Origin: DATCZB01 sp035513215
GTDB lineage: Bacteria; Pseudomonadota; Gammaproteobacteria; Steroidobacterales; Rariloculaceae
Assembly: GCA_035513215.1 (NCBI GenBank)
Contig: DATKCK010000044.1
Span: 1-21,193 of the forward strand
Direction: 5' to 3'
Length of the DNA stretch: 21,193 nucleotides
In this document: piece by piece, positions 15,118 through 21,193 of the stretch
Position numbering within the stretch: the stretch's first letter is position 1
How the letters are laid out: every line of letters starts with the position of its first letter
Translations under genes and position numbers: made by a program
Notes under the pieces: model-generated
What the model was told of the DNA's origin: nothing
Databases searched by the model: none
Seen by the model: the letters and a program-made list of their open reading frames with translations, nothing else

Positions 15118-16128
15118 TCATTCAACAGGCTGCAAGAACCGTCGTGCAGCTTCCAAGTCGCATTCGATCGCCACGGGCTCGAGATCGGGCCGATAGTCCC
15201 AGATAGCCTTGCCGGCAACAGGCTCTAGAAGATAGTCGGGATCCTCGAGCACGAATTCGTAGTTCAACGTCTTACCGTCTTCGCCTAGAGAGAGTCTCTC
15301 TTCGATCCGTTTGCGCGGACCCGATGGAAGCGAGGTAATACCGTCTCTCGAATCCTCGCTGAAGAGCGCTGTATCCATAACCAAAGTGTCGTTCACCCAG
15401 CGACCGATCGTGTGTCCTTGTATCGACCTTTCGCCGTCTTCAGGATGCCCGCGTCTATCAGTGTCGACGACGCGCTCCGCAGCCAACCAGTCCACATGAA
15501 TCAGAACGCGATCGGCCAGGACCTCGATCTCCGTATGCACCGGGTACGCCATAATGCGCGGCGCTGCGAACGGCACGCAGTCCACTTGAGAGTTTCGACT
15601 GGACTCAGGTGCGTTTCGATGCTGCTCGCCTCGTTCGGTCAGCATCATGCTCGCAGTGTTCGCGCCCACTGCAAAGAAACCCTCTTCCCATCGCGGCATC
15701 CACACGCCGGCGAGTCCCGACGCCCTGGTTGGACTGACAGGACTCGCCTCGCGAAACCGATCCGGATTTGGCGCCAGGACCGTTCCGTCTTGCTTCGTAA
15801 TCGAGTAACCCAGGACGGTGCGTCGTGTCGGGATCCTCGCCGGGTGCGCCGCCACGCTGACTCGATCCCCGGCCCTTAGCGACTCGGAAGACCAACCTTC
15901 CGGAACCAGCATGGAGGGCCCATCGGCCTCTACCTCCCAACTCGAGACGTCGCCGTCGTCATCGATGGTTTCGACTTGAACGAACACATGCGGGTTCTTC
16001 CATTCGAATCCGGTGACTGTCCCGTCGAATGTGATGATCCTGGATAGGTCGAACTGCGCCGGGCTGTGGTGCGCGTAAGCGGGCAAAGCGCCGATCAACG
16101 GCACGATGAGCAGGTACCGCTCGAGCAC
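15118..16128 (-). CDS. Exported DUF6152-family protein
   Basis: This 336-residue protein has a signal peptide (MLERYLLIVPLIGALPAYA) followed by the hallmark DUF6152 start AHHSPAQFD...ITFDGTVTGFEWKNPHVFVQV, an OB-fold-like domain of unknown function. The C-terminal half has RRGHPEDGERS, GHTIGRWVNDTLVMDT and SLGEDGKTLNYEFVLEDPDYL, a block also found in relatives of the 1244-2017 protein. The start is GTG 16128 with GGAGGGAG at good spacing. It faces the kinase gene (21-base gap) and is divergent from the molybdenum-hydroxylase genes. The function is unknown; such proteins are frequent near oxidative catabolic genes in marine and soil proteobacteria. It is flanked by the duplicated kinase 3' ends and belongs to the accessory block. 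Confidence 0.8.
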   Translation of the reverse strand: MLERYLLIVPLIGALPAYAHHSPAQFDLSRIITFDGTVTGFEWKNPHVFVQVETIDDDGDVSSWEVEADGPSMLVPEGWSSESLRAGDRVSVAAHPARIPTRRTVLGYSITKQDGTVLAPNPDRFREASPVSPTRASGLAGVWMPRWEEGFFAVGANTASMMLTERGEQHRNAPESSRNSQVDCVPFAAPRIMAYPVHTEIEVLADRVLIHVDWLAAERVVDTDRRGHPEDGERSIQGHTIGRWVNDTLVMDTALFSEDSRDGITSLPSGPRKRIEERLSLGEDGKTLNYEFVLEDPDYLLEPVAGKAIWDYRPDLEPVAIECDLEAARRFLQPVE

Positions 16129-16253
16129 TGATCTCCCTCCATCGAGATCGACGACCTGAACCCTTGTGGGGTTAACGACGGCGCCTTCTAGTCCAGCCTA
16201 TCTGACAACTCGCTCAGTAGAATACAGCGTCAGATCGCCTGGTGCGCGAGCTT

Positions 16254-16282
16254 TTGCGGCCCGTACCCTGATCCCCTACAAT
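16254..16282 (+). promoter_or_regulatory. Candidate promoter of the molybdenum-hydroxylase operon
   Basis: TTGCGG (16254-16259), a 17-base spacer and TACAAT (16277-16282, five of six consensus) predict a start near 16289 and a leader of about 90 bases before the ATG at 16379. This lies in the 250-base divergent gap 16129-16378. The gap also has a five-pair hairpin AACCC-TTGTG-GGGTT near 16158 and otherwise nothing I recognise. Confidence 0.45.
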
Positions 16283-16378
16283 CGCTGTAGCCGCGCCGCT
16301 GACCTTCTGCTGGACCTGTTCTTACGTTGCCGCGCCAGCGATCGTAAGCCGTGGGCGGCACCACTGAGGGGGAAAGCC

Positions 16379-16924
16379 ATGGCAGACGAAATCAGTCTCC
16401 AGGTGAATGCCGGTATGCACACGATCACGGCATCACCGGAGACGCCGCTGTTGTACGTGTTGACGGGCGACCTCGGCTTCAAGGGGCCTCGCTTCGGCTG
16501 CGGTCTCGGCCAGTGCGGCGCGTGCTCGGTGCTCGTCGACGGGGTCGAGATCAGATCGTGCATCACACCGACGGCAGCCGTCGTCGGGAAGTCGGTGACG
16601 ACACTAGAAGGGCTCCCCGCATACTATGCGGCGCGCATGAACGTGACACCTGCGCCCGAGTTGCACCCGCTGCAAGAAGCGATGATCGTCGAACAGGCCC
16701 CGCAGTGTGGTTATTGCTATAACGGCCAGATCATCAAAGGCGCGGAGCTTCTGTTTCAGACGCCGCAACCGACGGAAGCTGAGATCCGCTCGGCGATGAA
16801 CGGTCACATCTGCCGGTGCGGGACGTATCCGCGGATCATGGCATCGATTCAACGCGCGGCGCGAACCATCGCCGTCGAGCGCGTTGCCGTTGCCAACGAC
16901 ACCGAGGAGCCGGCCAATGTCTGA
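16379..16924 (+). CDS. 2Fe-2S subunit of a molybdenum hydroxylase (IorA-like)
   Basis: This is the small iron-sulfur subunit of the xanthine dehydrogenase family, carrying electrons away from the molybdenum centre of its partner. The 181-residue protein has the plant-type ferredoxin cluster ligands Cys41, Cys46, Cys49 and Cys61 (GCGLGQCGACSVLVDG...SC) and the second all-helical cluster ligands Cys110, Cys113, Cys145 and Cys147 (CGYCYNGQIIKG...HICRCGTYPRI). Its length fits isoquinoline 1-oxidoreductase alpha and NicA-type proteins. The start ATG 16379 follows GAGGGGG; an upstream in-frame extension to 16166 is unlikely. It overlaps the next gene by eight bases. It has no signal peptide of its own and probably rides through the Tat system with its partner. 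Confidence 0.92.
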   Translation: MADEISLQVNAGMHTITASPETPLLYVLTGDLGFKGPRFGCGLGQCGACSVLVDGVEIRSCITPTAAVVGKSVTTLEGLPAYYAARMNVTPAPELHPLQEAMIVEQAPQCGYCYNGQIIKGAELLFQTPQPTEAEIRSAMNGHICRCGTYPRIMASIQRAARTIAVERVAVANDTEEPANV

Positions 16925-19295
16925 GTCCAACGACCTGACTTCGCTGGCTCGCCGCGACTTTCTGCAGACCGCTGGCGTCGTCATCGTCGGCTTCAGCATG
17001 GCCGGCAAGGTACGCGCCCAGCCGCAGCCGGTCGGAGCGAATGCCGTGCAGCGCGGCGTGGTCTCGGGTCCACCTGATCCGGACGAGATCGATTCGTACA
17101 TTGCGATCCACGCCGACAATACCGCGACGATCTATTCGGGCTACGTCGAGCTGGGTCAAGGGGGACCGACGGCGCTGCGGCAAGTCGCGGCCGAGGAACT
17201 GGACCTCGACCTCGAGCAGGTCAGGACGGCCAGGGTGGACACGTTCGTGTCGACCAACGGCTTCACGGCAGCGGCCCGGACGGCTGCAGTCGGCTGCACC
17301 GAGTTGCGCGCCGCAGCCGCCGAGGCGCGCCGCGTGCTGCTCGAGGCGGCATCGATGCAGCTCGAGGCGCCTGTCGGAAACCTGACGGTTGCCAAAGGTG
17401 TCGTATCGGTCCGTAACGACCCTCGACGCGCCGTCAGCTATGCCGAGCTCGCCGGCGGCCAGTCATTCGATCGGGCGTTCGAACAAGTGTCCTACAACGG
17501 CGGCATCGAGCTTCCGCGCCGGAGCCCCGACAACGCGGTTGCGAAAGACCGCGACGCTTACAGCCTCGTCGGCACTCGCGTACCGCGGCCGGACATTGCC
17601 GAAAAGGTTCGCGGCACTTATCAATACGTTCAGCACGTCCGGTTGCCGCGGATGCTTCACGGCCGTGTCGTGTGGCCGCGCGGACAGGGCGCGTACGGCA
17701 TCAGCAACCCTACCGTCGTCAGCATCGACGAATCGTCGATCGACGACATCCCCGACGTGCAAATCGTTCGACGCAACAATTTCGTCGGCGTCGTCGCGGA
17801 GCGCGAGTGGGACGCCGTCCGCGCGGCGCGCCAGCTCGAGGTCACCTGGGAGCCGTTCGCCGCCGCCCTTCCCGGCCACGAGGCGCTATTCGACAGCTTC
17901 AGGTCGGCCGAAGCGGACGATTTGACCGATACCGATGACGGCGATGTCGAGGCCGCGCTGTCGCGCGCTACGCATGTCGTCTCGTCGGCGTATCGTGGCC
18001 CGTATCAGTCGCACGGGACGATGGCGCCGAACTGCGCAGTCGCCGATGTGACGGCGGACGCGGCCCTGGTCATGTGCTCCGACCAGGGCATCTATCAGAC
18101 GCGCGATGGCATAGCGCGATTGCTCGGCCTTCCGGTCGAGAAGATCCGCGTTCAGTATTACGAGGGATCGAACGCGTACGGCAGTAGCTGTTACCGCGAT
18201 GCTGCGCAGGCTGCTGCGATCCTGTCGCACGAAGTGGGTAGGCCCGTCCGTCTGCAGCTCAGCCGCGAGGATGAGTTCGGCTGGGACAACTACGGCCCGG
18301 CGCTGCTTTCCGAGATCCGCGCAGCGGCCGATGCGAACGCCAGGCTCGTCGCCCTCGACTATCAGGCATGGGTCGGCGCGGCAGGAGGGCTCACCACGAC
18401 ATCGCAGCTCGCGCTCGGTGCGGCGCCTGCCACCGACGCAATCTACACGATCGGCCCCGGCGTCGACGGGCCGGGCGGGGCCGGGCTCTTTTCGGTCCAC
18501 CCGACGCACATCCACATGTACGACGTGTCGAACCGCCGAATCGTCAACCACCGCGTCGTCGGCACCGGTCGTCTCAGAGTCGGTCCGCTGCGGGCGCCGA
18601 TGGATCCGTCGGCGTTCTTTGCGTTGGAGGGCGTCATGGACGAGCTCGCCTACGCGGCCAGGCTCGATCCGTACGAGTTCCGTAAGCGCAATATCTCGCA
18701 CGAGCGCTGGCTCGGCGTCCTCGAAGCTGCGACCGATGCCGCCCAGTGGCAGCCGCGGGTCGCAGCCTCGAGGCTCTCCAGCGCGACCGTCGTCGCTGGC
18801 CGGGGTATCGGTCTCGGCACGCACCACATGACGCAGAACCAAGGGGATCGCATCACGTTCGCGGCGGCCGTCGTCGATATCGAGGTTGACAAGAGCACGG
18901 GCACGGTCGTCGCGAAGCACGTCTACGGCGCGATGGACTGCGGCCTCGCGATCAATCCAGGAATCGTCGAGAGCCAGATGGTCGGAATGGCCGTGCACGG
19001 GGCGAGTCTCGCGCTGCACGAAGAAGTGCAGTTCAACGAGACCAACGTCACGAGTCTCGACTGGGGCTCATATCGGACGCAACGCTTTGCAGATCACCCG
19101 GCAGTCACGATGATCGTCGTCCAGCAGCTTCACGAGCAGTCGAGCGGCGGGGGTGAGGAGCTGCTGCCGCCCGTCGTTGCCGCGATCGGCAACGCGTTCT
19201 TCGATGCGACCGGCGTGCGGCTCAGGCAGTACCCGCTGACCCCGCAGCGCGTCCTGGCCGCTTTGGCGGCTGGGTCGACCGCCGATCCGGCCTAG
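16917..19295 (+). CDS. Tat-exported molybdopterin-binding subunit of a molybdenum hydroxylase (IorB/NicB-like)
   Basis: This 792-residue catalytic subunit belongs to the xanthine dehydrogenase/aldehyde oxidase family, which hydroxylates N-heterocycles or oxidises aldehydes using a molybdenum cytosine dinucleotide cofactor. The start is ATG 16917 behind GAGGAG, followed by a twin-arginine signal (LARRDFLQTAGVVIVGFSMAG, Arg12-Arg13). Domain order: signal, small N-terminal Mo-binding segment, a hammerhead-like segment near EKVRGTYQYVQHVRLPRMLHGRV, then the Mo domains. The GSNAYGSSCYRDAAQAAAIL segment resembles the NicB-type GSGCYG region rather than GGGFG. The conserved catalytic Glu is Glu747 in SSGGGEELLPPV. 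Glu, Tat signal and partner are intact, so it is probably functional. No cytochrome c electron acceptor gene is beside it. The substrate cannot be predicted. Confidence 0.9.
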   Translation: MSESNDLTSLARRDFLQTAGVVIVGFSMAGKVRAQPQPVGANAVQRGVVSGPPDPDEIDSYIAIHADNTATIYSGYVELGQGGPTALRQVAAEELDLDLEQVRTARVDTFVSTNGFTAAARTAAVGCTELRAAAAEARRVLLEAASMQLEAPVGNLTVAKGVVSVRNDPRRAVSYAELAGGQSFDRAFEQVSYNGGIELPRRSPDNAVAKDRDAYSLVGTRVPRPDIAEKVRGTYQYVQHVRLPRMLHGRVVWPRGQGAYGISNPTVVSIDESSIDDIPDVQIVRRNNFVGVVAEREWDAVRAARQLEVTWEPFAAALPGHEALFDSFRSAEADDLTDTDDGDVEAALSRATHVVSSAYRGPYQSHGTMAPNCAVADVTADAALVMCSDQGIYQTRDGIARLLGLPVEKIRVQYYEGSNAYGSSCYRDAAQAAAILSHEVGRPVRLQLSREDEFGWDNYGPALLSEIRAAADANARLVALDYQAWVGAAGGLTTTSQLALGAAPATDAIYTIGPGVDGPGGAGLFSVHPTHIHMYDVSNRRIVNHRVVGTGRLRVGPLRAPMDPSAFFALEGVMDELAYAARLDPYEFRKRNISHERWLGVLEAATDAAQWQPRVAASRLSSATVVAGRGIGLGTHHMTQNQGDRITFAAAVVDIEVDKSTGTVVAKHVYGAMDCGLAINPGIVESQMVGMAVHGASLALHEEVQFNETNVTSLDWGSYRTQRFADHPAVTMIVVQQLHEQSSGGGEELLPPVVAAIGNAFFDATGVRLRQYPLTPQRVLAALAAGSTADPA

Positions 19296-19304
19296 GTGCG
19301 AGGG

Positions 19305-19350
19305 ACGACTCGTCTACAACTGGTTCGAGGAGCTCGTGCCGACGGATTAG
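19305..19350 (+). repeat. Long direct repeat, copy 2 (orphan kinase 3' end)
   Basis: Ten bases after the molybdopterin-subunit stop, 46 bases repeat the kinase 3' end at 15042-15096 without a single mismatch apart from one in-frame nine-base gap between two CTC triplets. Translated, it gives LVYNWFEELVPTD and a stop, but no gene body precedes it. It sits 24 bases from the leuB stop. Confidence 0.9.
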
Positions 19351-19374
19351 CGGCGCTTTAGGGCCTGATAGTCT

Positions 19375-20436
19375 CTACTTCAGATGATCCAGAATCGTGT
19401 CGGTGAACGCGCTCGTGCCGAGCTTCGTTTCTCCGGAGACAGCGATGTCGCGCGTTCGGGCGCCTGCAGCGAGCGCCGCGGCGACGGCCGACTCGACGGA
19501 GTTCGCCGCCTCCGGCGCATCGAGCGAGTAACGCAAGAGCAAGGCCATGCTGAGAATCGCGCCCGTCGGATTCGCAATCCCCTGGCCCGCGATATCGGGC
19601 GCCGAGCCGTGGATCGGCTCGTAGAGCCCGCGCGGGCCGTCGCCGAGCGAGGCCGACGCGAGCATGCCCATCGAGCCCGCGAGCATCGATGCCTCATCGG
19701 TCAGGATGTCGCCGAACATGTTCTCGGTGACCATGACGTCGAAGTCGGCGGGACGACTCAGCAGATGCATCGCGGCCGCATCGACGAGCAGGTGCTCGAC
19801 CTTGAGCTCGGGAAACTCGTCCTTGAAGATGCGCGTCGCGACCTCGCGCCAGAGTCGCGAGGTCTCGAGCACGTTGGCCTTGTCGATCGACGTGACCTTG
19901 CCACGGCGCCCTTTCGCGAGCTCGCCCGCGACGCGGCAGACGCGCTCGATCTCGCCGACCGTGTATTCGCAGGTATCGAGCGCCGAGTTCGCCGTTCGTT
20001 CCTTGCGTCCGAAATAGATCCCGCCCGTCAGCTCGCGCACGACCATGATGTCGACGCCCTCGAGCTTTTCGGCCTTGAGCGGCGAGGAGGCGACGAGCTC
20101 AGGTATCGTCGCAACAGGACGCAGGTTCGCGAACAGCCCGAGTGCTTTGCGTAAGCCGAGCAGGCCCTGCTCGGGACGCTTGTCGACCGGAATATCGGCC
20201 CACTTCGGCCCGCCGACGGCGCCGAGAAATACCGCATCGGCGGCCTTGCAGGCGGCGAGCGTCTTGTCGGGCAGCGGCGAGCCGGCCTCGTCGTAACCGA
20301 TTCCGCCGATGAGCTCGTGCTGAAACTTCAAATCGAGGCCGTACTTTCGGCCCGCGGCCTCGAGCACCCGAACGGCTTCGGCGGCGACCTCGGGCCCGAT
20401 GCCGTCGCCGCCGAGGACGACGATCGTCGAGCTCAC
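19375..20436 (-). CDS. leuB: 3-isopropylmalate dehydrogenase
   Basis: LeuB oxidatively decarboxylates 3-isopropylmalate with NAD in leucine synthesis. The 353-residue protein has the family landmarks VVLGGDGIGPEV, GLLGLRKALGLFANLRPV, IMVVRELTGGIYFG (LeuB-specific), TSIDKANVLETSRLWR, the metal-site Asp residues in ENMFGDILTDEASMLAGSMG, and EPIHGSAPDIAGQGIANP for NAD binding. It begins at GTG 20436, overlapping the leuD stop (GTGA), which gives the expected N-terminus; a longer open frame to 20748 is a shadow of leuD. It is the last gene of leuCDB and converges with the orphan kinase fragment. Confidence 0.96.
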   Translation of the reverse strand: MSSTIVVLGGDGIGPEVAAEAVRVLEAAGRKYGLDLKFQHELIGGIGYDEAGSPLPDKTLAACKAADAVFLGAVGGPKWADIPVDKRPEQGLLGLRKALGLFANLRPVATIPELVASSPLKAEKLEGVDIMVVRELTGGIYFGRKERTANSALDTCEYTVGEIERVCRVAGELAKGRRGKVTSIDKANVLETSRLWREVATRIFKDEFPELKVEHLLVDAAAMHLLSRPADFDVMVTENMFGDILTDEASMLAGSMGMLASASLGDGPRGLYEPIHGSAPDIAGQGIANPTGAILSMALLLRYSLDAPEAANSVESAVAAALAAGARTRDIAVSGETKLGTSAFTDTILDHLK

Positions 20437-21008
20437 GCGCGGGCTTCCTCGAAAGCCCGGATGGCCGGCTCGCTCTCGAGCAGGAAGCCGAGCTGGTCGA
20501 GGCCGTTCATCAGGCAATAGCGCGAGAAGCCGTCGATCGGGAAGCCGACCTTGCGGCCGCCGGGCATGTGAAGCGAGCGGCTCTCGAGATCGACGCTGAC
20601 CTCGACGCCAGGGTTCGCGAGCAGCCATTCGTGCGTCTCGGAATCGACCTGCACGGGCACGAGGCCGTTCTTGAGCGAGTTGTTGCGAAAGATATCGGCG
20701 ATCTCGGTGCTGATGACGGCGCGGATGCCGTAATCGACGAGGGCCCACGGCGCATGCTCGCGCGACGAGCCGCAGCCGAAATTGTGTCCGCCGACGAGCA
20801 CCTCGGCGCCCGTTGCCGCCTCGGTGTTCAGCACGAAATCGGGACGCGGCGAGCCGTCGGCGGCATAGCGCCAGTCGTTGAAGAGCTTGTCGCCCAGACC
20901 CGTCTTCGTCGTCGTAGTCAGAAATCGCGCCGGAATGATCTGGTCGGTGTCGATATCGTCGTACGGCATGACGACGGTCTTCGACTGAATTCTCGTGATC
21001 GGCTCCAT
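20433..21008 (-). CDS. leuD: 3-isopropylmalate dehydratase small subunit
   Basis: LeuD is the swivelling small subunit that pairs with LeuC to isomerise 2- to 3-isopropylmalate. The 191-residue protein has PYDDIDTDQIIPARFL, the substrate-recognition motif FGCGSSREHAPWAL, and FRNNSLKNGLVPV. Its length is slightly under E. coli LeuD (about 201). It starts at ATG 21008, eleven bases after the leuC stop with a GAGAGCGAG stretch between, and its stop overlaps the leuB start. Confidence 0.96.
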   Translation of the reverse strand: MEPITRIQSKTVVMPYDDIDTDQIIPARFLTTTTKTGLGDKLFNDWRYAADGSPRPDFVLNTEAATGAEVLVGGHNFGCGSSREHAPWALVDYGIRAVISTEIADIFRNNSLKNGLVPVQVDSETHEWLLANPGVEVSVDLESRSLHMPGGRKVGFPIDGFSRYCLMNGLDQLGFLLESEPAIRAFEEARA

Positions 21009-21019
21009 CGTTCTCGCTC

Positions 21020-21193
21020 TCAGTTCATGAGCTCGCGCGGATCGCTGACGCGACCGTTGATCGCGGCGGCCGCAGCCGTCAGCGGGCTCGCCAGTATGGT
21101 CCGGGCCCCCGTGCCCTGGCGGCCCTCGAAGTTGCGGTTGCTCGTGCTGACGGCGAGCTTGCCGGGCGCCACCTTGTCGCCGTTCATCGCGAT
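21020..21193 (-). CDS. leuC: 3-isopropylmalate dehydratase large subunit, C-terminal end (partial)
   Basis: Only the last 57 codons and the stop are in the window. They read AMNGDKVAPGKLAVSTSNRN, then FEGRQGTGARTILASPLTAA and the end GRVSDPRELMN. This is the classic aconitase-family LeuC C-terminus, including the SNRNFEGRQG motif. The 5' part lies beyond the right edge. It is the first visible gene of the leuCDB operon. Confidence 0.95.
   Translation of the reverse strand: MAMNGDKVAPGKLAVSTSNRNFEGRQGTGARTILASPLTAAAAAINGRVSDPRELMN

Noticed and set aside
17886..19019. A 377-codon open frame antisense to the molybdopterin subunit
   Set aside because: Shadow of the sense gene, whose motifs are continuous through the region.
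15097..19304. The bracketed block as an insertion sequence or integrative element
   Set aside because: It contains no transposase, integrase or terminal inverted repeats, and the ~50-base flanking repeats are longer than normal target duplications.
1..21193. tRNA, rRNA, CRISPR arrays or toxin-antitoxin/defence genes
   Set aside because: No cloverleaf with a T-loop motif, no regularly spaced repeats and no protein motifs of such systems were seen on either strand.

Overview
The window is high-GC chromosomal DNA. It is dominated by a nine-gene histidine biosynthesis operon on the minus strand (about 2.6-9.7 kb) and the end of a leuCDB leucine operon, also on the minus strand (about 19.4-21.2 kb). 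Three features point to a gammaproteobacterium of the Xanthomonadales/Steroidobacterales/Nevskiales type: a TrpR-fold regulator leading hisG, a HisB with the bifunctional two-domain layout, and many exported proteins of the DUF6152, cupin and PD40-kinase kinds. The genus cannot be told from the sequence.

Layout. 1-507: one small acidic hypothetical protein on the minus strand, then 238 bases with no convincing gene. 508-2575: a minus-strand pair (exported isoaspartyl methyltransferase, and an exported protein of unknown function) and a divergent exported cupin; all three have N-terminal export signals. 2607-9741: hisR-like regulator, hisG, hisD, hisC, hisB, hisH, hisA, hisF and hisE, read right to left and almost all overlapping or nearly touching, behind a promoter that contains a TrpR-like operator. 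9825-12206: an exported penicillin-acylase-family Ntn hydrolase. 12365-15096: a Ser/Thr kinase with a PD40 sensor domain, broken by three apparent single-base indels. 15118-19295: an accessory block with a DUF6152 protein and a divergent two-subunit molybdenum hydroxylase (2Fe-2S subunit plus a Tat-exported molybdopterin subunit). This block is bracketed by two copies of the last ~50 bases of the kinase gene. 19375-21193: leuB, leuD and the 3' end of leuC.

How the genes work together. The his operon covers PRPP to histidine except for two steps. No hisI (phosphoribosyl-AMP cyclohydrolase) is present; hisE stands alone. The N-terminal histidinol-phosphatase half of HisB has lost the HAD catalytic residues while keeping its zinc ligands, so a different histidinol phosphatase is predicted elsewhere in the genome. 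hisF has no ATG/GTG/TTG at its conserved N-terminus and appears to start at ATT behind a strong ribosome binding site. The leucine genes encode isopropylmalate isomerase and dehydrogenase.

No tRNA, rRNA, CRISPR array, insertion sequence or phage gene was recognised. I did not find a wholly new defence-type or mobile system. The strongest unusual signals are the degenerate HisB phosphatase, the ATT start of hisF, the candidate HisR operator, and the duplicated kinase 3' end around the molybdenum-hydroxylase block.
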